DNA of 64,000 nucleotides from positions 225,676 through 289,675 of the forward strand of contig KB310691.1 of the NCBI GenBank assembly GCA_000328365.1, given 5' to 3'. Under the pieces are notes generated by a model. The model was not told the DNA's origin, made no database searches, and worked only from the letters and a program-made list of their open reading frames with translations. Position numbers and translations under genes: made by a program. Position 1 is the first letter of the stretch, and the number at the start of each line of letters is the position of its first letter. Below are positions 43,233 through 54,269 of the stretch, one piece after another. The DNA is from Capitella teleta. Its lineage: Eukaryota > Annelida > Polychaeta > Capitellidae.

Positions 43233-46200
43233 GTTGTTCAAAAATATCTCCTCGGATCTCTGATCGGATCTGCCAAGCACCGGCCTTGCTGTGGACCTCA
43301 CCTCGGACTACTTCAAGTATAATTACCCTTCATCGGTTTGAAACATTGTGTAGAATAGCTAGAGTGTTTGCCTGTGTGGTTAGCTGCTGCTGAGCATGAA
43401 ATGCCAGTAACAGGTGTACGCATCCGTCCCTCTCTCTGGATTCAAGTACAAGTACACGTATAATCGCAAAGAGCAGACACATGCAAGCTATCAATGTTCC
43501 AGGATTTACGTGTGAGGGCCGATACGTGAGGCAGGCATTTTGATTAAAATAAGCTTTGATAAGATTCAGATGGTAACATGACATCATTCCGAGTTATGAC
43601 CTTCAATCAGGGGGGGAGGGGCTTGTCCTTTTAGTCTAAATTCCAGTTGCGTGAGACAGATGATCGAAAGCACGTTTGAGATCAAACGAGGACGCCGCGT
43701 TGGATCAATTGATCTCCTCTCAAAATACATCCACTCATCTCATACACGCAGCAGAAATTCAGCCAAATAAGCATCTCTTCTCGTGGACATATCGCCTGTG
43801 TGGAATCTAATGAGCTTCATTCCTACAAATGAAACTGGTCATTAGCCCAAAGGAGTGAGAGGACACATGTGACATCTAAGACCCACAAGAGCTATGTGGT
43901 ACGTAGTAAGAGTGGTATAGAGGAACCTCGATATACCGTCAATCGCTATAACCACAGGCGCGCTTAACAACAGCATTTAGCATGTGACGAATCTATATCC
44001 ATGTTAAGCACCTCATTATAACATAATCCTTGGTTTCCGACACCGACAGGGCCTTCCCTGTGACAAAACTATGTTTTATGCCTAAATTTGCCTTTCTATA
44101 CCGACACTGCTGACTTATTCTTCAGTTCAATTGGCAGCCATCGGCGGCGCGACGTGTTAATTGCTATTTGTCGCACCTGGTATGCGGGGCTGTCGGCAAA
44201 CTTGAAAGCCAGTGATTATAGTCTTGCGTGTTGTGTTTTGAGAAGCATTAACAATCACCATTGTGAAATGTTATTGGAACAAAATGTGATCAGATTTCCT
44301 TTGCTTTGATAGATCATCGGGCGAGTGACTAATTGAACTCGAGTGGCACAGCAGATTCCAAGTACATTGTAAAACTCCAAGTTCACAAGAAGCGTAGAGC
44401 CAGTTGACTTGGTTGGTCAAGTAACCTCCTATGGTGTTAACTTTGACTGCAATCCTGTTGATTTCCGCGTGTTAACTCTGACCGCTAGAATGATTTCTTA
44501 AAGCTCCATGCTCCCAGCGCGGAGCTCTCTTTCAGCCAATCGTGGCGAGTACTGCATGAGTCAGCGTGGAGTTCCTTAGTTTCACTTGGTTCACAATCTA
44601 TATGCTCTTGAGCCTCTTGTGATTCCATTAAACATTGCAGGCCTATTCATGAATGACTGGGATTTATGAGATTCTATATTGAATTAACGTAGAGAATTTT
44701 AAAAGCCACTCACATCAAATCCTTTAAATGGCAAGTGCTCGCTTTGCTTTGCTTTCCCGAGGCGAATAGTGTCCATAAAGCTCAGAGAATTGAATTGAAA
44801 ACGTTTTGAAAGGATTGATGATAGAATCAGCTGCAGCAAAACAATAGATAATTATTATAGGCTGCAAATGATATGGTGTGTTGCGAAAGAATGTTTAATT
44901 AAAGTGCTATCATTTCTTGTAGTAAAACCTAAAATATAATAATCTCGATTGCATGCATCAATCAGTTTGCTGTTCTCTTAAAATCGCTATATTTGTAGTT
45001 CAAAATTATCTTCAATGCATCAATTCCTGCAGATGAGAACTGATTCTTAACGATCTCGTCGTACTTTGGCTCAAAATCTTTGCTTAAAAAAATCATCAAT
45101 TACTGTATCTAAAAGTTTTAGATTCATGTCACTGATAATTCTCACTTTGCTCTAATATATCAGGCAATTTGTGGTGGCTGTCGGTCTCGACCTATGCTTC
45201 AAGCCGCGATTATTAATAACGGGAAGTATTTTTTCGCTTTGAATCTCGTCGCTATCATAACGCACCTGGGCAAAGTATCTCTGGTCCAAGCTAGACTGTA
45301 TATAGTGCGTTATGATATGGAGCAACATAAGTTGTGAATACGGAATAATAAAGCTAGTGCGTTATGATGACCAAAGTAGGCTAATTCACAATTTGCTTCA
45401 GATCTGTTTCGATTTCACCCGATAAACACAATCAGTGAAGCGACGAAGCAAGACAGAGTTGTGCTGACGGCCAGGTACTCCATTAAGGAAATCATTAATG
45501 ACAATAATAATTAAGAATATTAACACGATATTATAGACAATTCATGTGTCAGTTTGGGGAAGTTGAAAAGATTCAGAAGAAAGCAACACATAGCCCCAAA
45601 TAACAACCGGTATTTTGTAATTGGAAAAATGAGACGCATATAAAATAAGCTAAAAACAGATGTAACTTTTGCTGATGATGAATGAGGCAAAACCATGGAT
45701 GACGAAATAATGAAAACGCTTTCAATAAACCAAATTGCAGTACCCTATTCCAAATCGTGATATCAAATTAATTCACATAATTATCACAAAAGCCTAAGAA
45801 TCTCTAGAGATAGCCAAGATTTGAGATCAAGGTTTTGATTTATCAAGGAATGGAAAGAAATATGAAAAATGGTGTAAAAAAAAAAAAAAAAAATTAAAAT
45901 ACATCAAACTAACAGCATAGCGTCAAACAAACAAACAACTCATCCTTAGCATAAACAACCAGAGTATAAATAAACATACCAGTATATTTGAAATATATTA
46001 ATTCTGTTTAAAAAATATATTGAGCCAATTAAGTAAAAAAGCCTAAAAAACTAACGCTTTATAAAACAAGTTGTGATCAGTAATTCACTCATCGATCATG
46101 ATTGTGTCAACACCAAAAAATTATTTAGTGTGTGCATATATCTTTGTATCGTACGGTTACAAAAAAAAATCGCATGCATGGATTGTATCAACAACAAACA

Positions 46201-46330
46201 AAAAGAGAGTACGTTCATCAAAAAATCTACAGCACATCTACAGTTGGAGAACCAACACAAACACAGACATGATTTACTAATCTGGACATGCTGAGTGAAT
46301 ACTGTCTTTTCTTTTGCAGTTCAATACAGC
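42350..46330. other. Non-coding stretch with short repeats
   Basis: No gene was recognised in nearly 4 kb. It contains an A tract (about 43200-43229), a Tigger-style edge GAGGAACCTCGATATACCG (about 43920), CATAACGCAC/GTGCGTTATG palindromes (45251-45375) and an A tract (about 45876-45892). Confidence 0.4.
45248..45375. repeat. Palindromic GTGCGTTATGAT repeat
   Basis: TATCATAACGCAC (about 45252) pairs with GTGCGTTATGATA (about 45306) around a loop of about 40 nt. A further GTGCGTTATGATGACC follows at about 45359. Similar motifs recur at 4774, 7046 and, as hairpins, at 54104-54144 and 57967-57992. Confidence 0.5.
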
Positions 46331-46336
46331 AGTAAT

Positions 46337-46342
46337 TTATTA
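46337..46342 (-). terminator. Polyadenylation signal of the glycosyltransferase-like gene
   Basis: AATAAA on the minus strand lies about 170 nt after the stop at 46513. Confidence 0.45.
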
Positions 46343-46512
46343 AGTAGAATGTAGACTCTTCAAACCAGTGACTCTGGGTGTTACTTAAATAGCAGGTAAG
46401 ACTAGTAGAGATTCTACTTTGAATGTACTAAATCCCAAAAGCTAACTTTGACCAAAGCTCAAGCGTGCCCAATTATACAACCGGATAAATGAGTTGTGAC
46501 TGCAATGGCAGC

Positions 46513-48490
46513 CTAGGCTGAACCTGCTGCGTCAGTTAACGCAGTTCTTTTTTCTTGAGGGCGCGATGGAAATTGCACTTCACTCGGACGAACAGACACG
46601 GCTTCTTTCTTTCCTATGCACTCAGGAACAGTGGCAATGTCTTCTTTGGACAGAGCGTCCTGTTGGATGTCATAGTAACGGCCAACAAATTGCGCTGGGT
46701 CAGTCCTCGCGACCGGGAATGGGTCGGCCCCCTTCCACTTGTTACACGATACGCTGTCGTGACACAGCGCGTAGTTCTCAACAAGCGGCCACAGGAGATC
46801 GGTGAGGAAGTCAGCTCCATCCCTCCAGCGCCCATCTTTCTCCAAGATGGACTTGAGTGTTTGTGGCTGCAGCAGAGTGGAGACGGGGGCCCCTAGCAAC
46901 AGCCCCAACTCCTCAGTCCTGGCGCCCCACATTCCGTCAGTCACAGGAACATCCTGGTGCTTCGGGTGATCGCGGATGCAGTGAAACGGCTGCCAGTTTT
47001 GAAGCCACAGCTGCACAGCAGCTGCATCTCGGTCATCCAGCCGCGCCCGTGGATGCCTGACCAGCAATACGGCAACGGATGGAGCGTCCACAGCCAGGTA
47101 GCTCCACTGCTCAGGCGGCATGAGCAGAACAGACGTGTTTACGTACGCCACTTGAGCGCCTGAGCTACGCAACTTAGAGATGACTCGTGGTGGCACGACT
47201 AACGACGCATTTGCACTCTTTGGGTCCGCCACGTACACCCGCAAAGTCCACCCAGGGAAGAAGATAGGTAGGAGATAGGCGTTGCGGATGGCTCCCATAG
47301 TGTCAAGGGGATTGGAGCCGTACAACGACATGGCGATCATCTTGCTTGGATCAGCCACGACTGGAGGATCCTTCTTGTATTTGACGTACCTGCAACAACA
47401 GAGGAGAGATGCAGGGAAATCACAAGCGGATTAGCGCTCACCTTTTCAGCGTGATTTGGTCACGTGCAAGTCGTGTGGGCAGCTCCTTTCCTTTTCCCCA
47501 TGTAGTGCCGTATCGCTGCCCTAGTTTCATGGTGTGGACGACCTGGATTTCTTTCAGTTTGGTCGACAGATCTGGACGGTAGACCTTAGTGATCCAGTCA
47601 TCCGCGTACCAATCAGAGAAGGTGCGTGGGTAATAAAAACCAAACAACTCAACATGAGTCTTGTGCACAAAGTCATAGGTGAGGATAGCGGTGTTGCCGC
47701 CCTTATGCTTGGGGCCGACCACGCCTACTTTAGGCGGCACATGCTGCTCAAGAGCTTTGATGAACGCAGGCGTCCAGCCAACGCTCTTCAGATCGGAGTC
47801 ATCGTTAACACGATAGAAGTAATCCACATTGTCCATGAACGCTTCCATCATAGCGTCATTTTGCGCCCAGGCTGGCTTCTTGTGATGCGAACACTGAACG
47901 AAATGCAAAGACAACGAAGCGGCGACCTCCTTGGAGCACAGGGCGTCTGCTTTTGCTTTGAAGTGTGTGTGAAATGCTTGCACCAGAGTGGCGTTGGAGA
48001 AGGCCGTGTCTACGTGGTCGTAAGCCAGGTAGAAATGATAATCGTAACCGGAGCTGGCCGATTTACAGAACGACGGGAAGAGGGTGAAGAAGAACTGAAA
48101 TTTTTCCGGGATGTTGTCTTTGGTAATTCCCTTCAGTTTGCTCGATGTGATGCCGCCTCCAATCGCTATCTGTAGTCTATCGGAGTTCACCGTGTGTTGG
48201 TGTTGACCTACGACCTCTCCGGTGTGACCCAATTGCGAGTCTTCCAGGTGGATGTCGACCTCTGGATGGTGATCTTGTGCCAGTTGGTGGATGTGCGTAC
48301 GGAGCGAGATGGCCGTCAGCAGGATGCTGTTCACTGGCTGGGAGCTCGGATTAGAGGCGGGGAGGAGGTTGATGATGCGCTCGTACTGGAACTGATAGAG
48401 CAGTACGCATGATATGTACACAGTGAACATTCCAGCAATGAACAGGCGCCACGCCCGAAGGCGCGAGGCCAACTCCTGACCACATCCCAT
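46513..48490 (-). CDS. Type II membrane glycosyltransferase-like protein, two domains
   Basis: Two exons (47442-48490 and 46513-47389) joined by a 52-nt intron encode 641 residues. A short cytoplasmic start and one membrane segment (about 15-34, LFIAGMFTVYISCVLL) fit a Golgi type II enzyme. The first luminal domain (about 105-350) has an Asp-rich motif in FYRVNDDSD (about 225-232), the style of the metal-binding DxD of GT-A transferases, and later WYADDWITKVY. The second domain (about 365-560) begins IAMSLYGSNPLDT and reads like a second, distinct glycosyltransferase-type fold. Donor and acceptor are unknown and no standard CAZy family was recognised. The ATG at 48490 is the first in frame. 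A strong acceptor at 48509-48520 just upstream suggests a 5' UTR intron. Confidence 0.78.
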
Positions 48491-48529
48491 CACAACACGG
48501 TCATCTTCCTGGAAAGGAAAAGCACGGTC

Positions 48530-49515
48530 ATATCAGGAGAAAAGGCTACATGGTAAATGAAGAAATATTTCAGCTAAGCAGAAGTGTTGCAGGCTGCTCA
48601 ACCAGAACGAAAAAGCAACACATGCCTAACTCTCAGCTTAATATACGCAGGTCTGTTATGCATTCCACCGTGAAGTGACTATTGACTCAATATTCCTTTT
48701 TGGTTGTTGACAAAAGAACCATGCAGATCAATTATCATGAATTATGGAGCAGCCACACCGCCATCGTCCATGAATCTGCGTATCTGAGCAGGAGGTGTTC
48801 ATAGATCATTGGCTCTATTGACCAGGCACGACTCGCAGTGACGCCACACCAGGCATGGCAGGTCTCATATGCACGATGCATGCTAACCACTTGAAAGAGC
48901 GTTTGGGTCAAGATATATATGTAATCAATTCCTCAGTAGTAGGCAATGGCATGGCTAGGTAATGTCTATGCTTTCGCGGACTGGCTATGAACATGTAAGA
49001 TTGTAAGTGAACAATTAGCATTTGATTAACCATTATAAAGACAAATATCCAGCGTCTATCCCTCAATAGATCGCGGAGCTACAGTGTACTTAGAAGTGCA
49101 AACTGGGAAGGATCTGCAAACATGCTGTTAGCTGTAGAACGCTCAGGGCACAAGGACAATATCGAGCGCGGTGACCACCAATGCCTGTACGCACAATTTT
49201 CATTGAAAAACCTAATTGCCCTTTTTAATAAGATATATCATATATCAAGTCATAGAGTCAAAGAAATGTGACAGCAAGATGAGGCTTGTAAATTTCGTGG
49301 TGCACTCCTTAAGCTGAGGGCTTCGACCTGCAATTATCTTCTTTGAATTGAAATGAGGACACCTTTTGTGCGCTTTCAAATTATGCGAAGGCGTGTAGCT
49401 CAGTATGTCTGCACTTTTATTATACGTTATATTGAATTTAAATGGAGCAGAAAGTTCTAAGAAAATGTCTGTACATTAAGTTCAACCGAAATGCATGTGA
49501 AAAATAACTTCTACT
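48530..49515. other. Non-coding stretch upstream of the glycosyltransferase-like gene
   Basis: It should contain the promoter and first non-coding exon of that gene, but no TATA or donor could be fixed. Confidence 0.35.
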
Positions 49516-49531
49516 TCTTCTGATGCTTGCA

Positions 49532-49825
49532 TGATACTTGATGCATGATTGGGTTTCACGGCTCCACCCAAACCATTCGGGTGATACGGGCGCCAGAACA
49601 GAAGGCCCGGGACCGGGGTTTCCCCCTACTCTTATCGATAAATCCCAAGGGTTTTTTATCCTGCATACCATCATAGACAGTAGTACACAGCGCCAGGCCT
49701 TGTTACGCAGTTTGGCAGCACTGCAGAGTCACCGAAGAATTACAATTATAACGAATTACAATAATAACGCTCAATCATAACGCCCGTGGCCTGATCGGGT
49801 CTCAAACCCGGGACCTCGACCTCTG
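49532..49825 (-). mobile_element. tRNA-headed SINE, 5'-truncated copy
   Basis: It is the same family as 9143-9478, in reverse orientation, with tail, body and B box but without the A box. An exact 12-bp target duplication CTGATGCTTGCA flanks it (49520-49531 and 49826-49837). Confidence 0.85.
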
Positions 49826-50019
49826 CTGATGCTTGCAGAACATTTAATGATTCAATCAAAAGATAAATCCTGTGCATTGAGCTGATCACATGTTATAAAT
49901 AGAATATATAAAAATAGAATAGACATAGAAAAAATCACAAGAGAGTTAATTATAACATCTCCCTTTTGAACATAATTATATTATTAATTATATTATCTTT
50001 TTTTTTTTTTATGAACTCA

Positions 50020-50145
50020 CATTGCAGAGTCATCGAAGAGATCAATGATAATTATAACGAAATGTATAATTCACAATCACAACGCCCATGGCCCGCTTGG
50101 GTCTCGAATCCGGGACCTCGACTTCCACAGACTGCAGGTTGGAGC
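50020..50145 (-). mobile_element. SINE head fragment
   Basis: The reversed head (GAGGTCCCGGATTCGAGACCC) and the first part of the body match the SINE family. The 3' body and tail are missing. A T run precedes it at about 49999-50010. Confidence 0.6.
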
Positions 50146-50435
50146 GTTATGATCCTGGTTTCAGAAGAACCACGAATCCATATCAATTTAAAATTTTAAT
50201 TTCACTTTTAACAAGGCTTTTCCCAACTTCATCTGATAAATCATGGGTGCTTCACATCAAAATCCTTAAATTTTCATTCATCAACATATTGTTGCTATGG
50301 CAACCAGAGAAGCTTTCTTCTTGGGCTTTTACTTTACTGAGTTTTCTCAGCTGGATATTTTGATTTATGTTCCATCTGAAACACAGAATCACAACGCTCA
50401 TGAGTCTTCTACAGTCCGAGCACTGGCCACTTCAA

Positions 50436-50470
50436 GGTCTCACCCAGGTCTCACCCAGGTCTCACCCAGG
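50436..50470. repeat. Three tandem 11-bp units
   Basis: GGTCTCACCCA is repeated three times without change. A second small tandem, two copies of a 22-bp AATTCAATGAATGAAGAAGAC unit, lies at about 50616-50659. Confidence 0.7.
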
Positions 50471-50659
50471 GAGCCAATGAGACAGCGACCGAGTATTCAG
50501 TATCCTCGGTTACATCTCGTGGAATTAGGACACCTTTGATTAAACCCAATGTGACCTAAAACTCACTAAAATAAGAGAATAAATAAAGAGAATAACAAGA
50601 AGCCAATCAAAATAATTCAATGAATGAAGAAGACTAATTCAATGAATGAAGAAGACAAA

Positions 50660-52070
50660 CATTTGACCCTTGAATGCGAAAAATGAACAAAATTTTGCGG
50701 CAGATTATCAAACATCAAACAACAAAGCATAATTATTTTATTGAATTATTGTGATGTTCGATGAGGAACGAATAAACATATATATATATAATCGATGCAA
50801 ACCTATAAAATGGCAACATTAAGTAAAAGTGGTAATTAAAATACAATGATGAGATCAATTAATAACTGAAACAGCCTAAACGACCGACGAATGATATATG
50901 AGGCTTATGAGCACAGGTAACCATAAATATTGCATAACGAATGGCAAAATAATCACATACAAGCCAGAGTTTAGTGGGTCCATGCTTCTCCCAAAGTGTT
51001 GCAATTGAAATTAAGCCAGAGAATTTGCAATGCATAAAACCCACCTGGTTGTTTTGGGTGAGTTCGGCAGCAGTGAATCGGATGGGGAGCAATCGCATGC
51101 TCATCGCATTGATCCGTCAACAGGTGCATTTCAGGAAAATGCATAAAATCGAATATCTAAGTTCATAAGAACAAATTCCGTGCATTTAATTAGGAGATGG
51201 GGTGTGCGACTGAGTGAATGTCAGCATGCTCACCTGTAGAGGGCTTGCCGCTGGCCAATTGTGATACCATTACAAATCAATAGAACACAAGCCAGCAGGT
51301 GAATATTGGCCAAAAAGAGAAACACCCCAATCGATCAATATCTGTCTATTCTGACGCAATTCGCCCACTTTGTGTCGGGTGCACAAAGGTCATTCGATGC
51401 ACCATGTCCATGACCAGGTTCCACTCAACGCAGAGCACGACAGTAACGACAGTTCGTTGGCCCGAAACGACGCACAGATAACGAAACTTCACGGACAAGA
51501 TCAAAAGCCTGCAGTGTCTACCACTAGTGACGTTTATTCGCTGATTTCACTAACCAACTTTGTTTTATTATACGCTATATGTAGTTAACAAGAGGCAAAT
51601 CATGATCAGTTGCCTGTAAACAGATTTCGACCTGCATGAAAACTTCAATAACGAAGATGATACAATTCATATACATTGGCAAATACCCATTCATTGCAAT
51701 GATCCGGATAAGCAAAAGCTGGATCACCGTAAACCAATGCGTCTCAAGTAGATTATAGCTTTATAAGATCCTATATAAGGCGTAAACAGAAATATTTACA
51801 AAAAGGCAAAACTGACAAAATAAGTCAACTTAAAAAGACATATAATTGAAGTTACAGCGTATAAGCAAATACAGATCACTTGAAATGAAGTATCAACGGT
51901 ACTCGAGTTTTTTTTTTTTTTTTTTTTTTTATTCACGCAGGAGATAGATAACCCGCATGAATGACTCTTTAAAACCAGGAAGAGCATCGAATACTTATCT
52001 ATTATTGACAATATGACGACCATCAATGTAAACGTGCAATATAAAACTACACACAAGAATAGTTAGAGCT
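50660..52070. other. Non-coding stretch
   Basis: No supported gene was seen. It holds a TA repeat (about 50781-50792) and a T tract (about 51908-51930). The T tract, read on the minus strand, follows an AATAAA and could be the 3' end of the exon at 52077-52287. Confidence 0.35.
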
Positions 52071-52076
52071 GAACAA

Positions 52077-52287
52077 TTAATTGAGTACATAATTATTCAC
52101 CTTCAGATTGTTCATGTCAGTGAGGTCAGCAGCGAATGTCACAAAAGAAGCAGAGGCGATTTCTCTTGTAGATGTAAAGGAAGCGTGCGAGATGATTGCT
52201 CTCACAGGCAACTCAACCCAATCAGCATTCAGCGATTGAATGCCAGCAGAGTCAATAGTTCGTTCAACAGCTTTGACGTTTGCTCTT
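52077..52287 (-). CDS. Possible exon of an unidentified gene
   Basis: After an acceptor (CTCCGCTTAG) a stop-free frame of about 62 codons (with ADWVELPVRAII and SASFVTFAADLTD) runs to a donor-like AAG|GTGAAT at 52101, or reads on seven codons to a stop at 52077. An AATAAA with a long A tract lies about 150 nt further on. Composition looks coding, but no family was recognised and upstream exons were not found. Confidence 0.35.
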
Positions 52288-53099
52288 CTAAGCGGAGATC
52301 AATTTAAGTGCTGTGTAAATTAGCATGAAAATATAATTGCAATGATGCATCTGAGTGATTAATGGCCTAATGCTCAATTTCAGCTTAAGTACTGAAATAA
52401 AATTAATTAAATTTTAAATTATTTGTACATGAATAAAGGCTAAATGTGTGCATCACCGACATGCAAGGAAAGCCATGTGTGCATAGATTAATTAATTAAT
52501 TAAACAGCCTAATAAAACAAACACAACATGCTGTCAAACACAATAACGCCAAATCAACATTTAATTCATTCGGCTCACATAGGTCTTGGTTACAAGATAA
52601 CTACTGACAGCAGAGAGTGAATTCAGATTATTCAACAGGTAATAAATCTGGTCATCATTCCAATGAATTACATAATTAGTCACGATCACGCCATTCACGC
52701 AGACAGTAACGAATCATTCATGACGTGAATTGGCAATAACTAAATATGAAGTATATGATAGAGGTGAAAGTAGACAGGTCCTATACGACCTTAGATAGCG
52801 ACTGAAACGTCATGCAAATGTGAGCTTGCAGAACCCGGACATTCTGTGCACCATTTACAACCACAGAAAACGTCATTACATGAATAGATTGAAGACGACG
52901 TCAGAACGAGGAGAGCACTTTCAGACCCTGCACTTGACCAATGAGCAGGTTCATGAATCACATTGCACCAAGGATAGAACATAATATCATTGCAGCCTTG
53001 CAAATGTCAATATGGTGCATGAATAATTAATAGCATGCAGATCGATTTATCATCAATTTAGATTTTTTTTATTACATTTTTTTATAATAAGCAATGTTA

Positions 53100-54260
53100 T
53101 TGGTATTTGGGGATAATTCGAACTTCGCATTGTTCAAATTTCCGGTTAATACGAACCAAATATCCAGTCAACTGAGCAGAGATGAATCCTGCTATTACGA
53201 ACCGTCAATATAATTTAGTCAATCACAATTCAAAATATTGCTCATTGTATAAAGCATTATCCATACCCTCTCGAGCAAATGTTCACTGCTCGCGTGTCAC
53301 CCCTTTCAATCTACCCGAGTACGCAAGCTAACTGTGATATTTCACACCTGTAATGAACATCAAAGCCGAGTGCGTCGCCGCCTGTTGTTGAGCAGGCCGC
53401 CGATTTCAAAGTGACCTTTATCTTTTGTTTGTGCAGAGACAAAAGCAACAATTACCGGTAACCATGCCGCCAAAGAGATCAATCACTAACATTCTCCAAA
53501 CGCTAATTGAAATTAGTCCAAACTTACTCAGAAAACATAGCATATAACACAACAAAGATGAAACAGATAATCATTCGATATTGATTCGATTCTAAGGATA
53601 TTAAATTAATGAAGACTTGGAGGAGGATAGCATTTTTTGACTGAGCTGCTGCGCCGTGCCCGTGCCAAAGGAGCTGATGTCCGCACAGCTGAGGAGTACT
53701 CTAACCTGGATGATTGTGTCGAAACCTGCCAGGTCGCATCCGACAATGACATAATTGATGCCAATAAAGAATCTAAGTCAGCCCAAACAAGTTCGAATGA
53801 CGACGACAGCGATGAGGAAAACAACACAGTGACCTACGCAGCAGCAATGAAGTCGTTCGAGCAATCAATGTGTTCATTTCACTTGGATGGATTTATCTCA
53901 ACATCGCAGCATATAAGCTTAAACAATCCACTATTGAATCTTTTTTTTACTAAGTTATTGAATATCATGATGCATTAATTTTATGCCGCGAATTTCAATA
54001 AAACATTTAAAGAAAATCCTCAACAAACCTTTTTTTTTTCTTCTTTTCTTTGTCAAGTGATTGCACACATTTTCAATTTACACCTCCATTAGCTTGATTA
54101 CGTTATGATGTATCATTACGTCAATTTATGAATCATAACGTATTTTTTCATGATGGGAAAATTGCATATTCTCCTCATAATTATATAGAACTCCTAATAT
54201 TACGAACTAATTTTATGGCCCATGAAGGTTCGTAATAACTTGCTTTGACTGTAAGTTAAG
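53100..54260 (+). mobile_element. Decayed Tigger/pogo DNA transposon
   Basis: The left part has GATAATTCGAAC and TTACGAACC motifs; the right end, reversed, reads CAGTCAAAGCAAGTTATTACG, typical of Tigger termini. A transposase start (MPPKRSITN, at 53464) and its acidic C-terminus (DDCVETCQVASDNDI, then EENNTV, 53637-53920) survive. The DDE core between them is deleted, so this is a non-autonomous remnant. Confidence 0.7.
54104..54144. repeat. Hairpin of the GCGTTATGAT family
   Basis: TACGTTATGAT pairs with ATCATAACGTA around a short loop. It lies inside the right half of the Tigger-like element. Confidence 0.45.
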
Positions 54261-54269
54261 TTAATTGAA

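Noticed and set aside
43047-43301. Protein-coding frame with poly-Phe
   Set aside because: Same cause: a long A tract read in reverse. No domain or splice support.
46555-48412. Plus-strand genes at 46.5-48.4 kb
   Set aside because: Several long plus-strand frames are shadows of the minus-strand glycosyltransferase-like exons.
51796-52056. Lys-rich small protein
   Set aside because: The Lys run is the A tract after an AATAAA; it is better read as untranslated 3' sequence.
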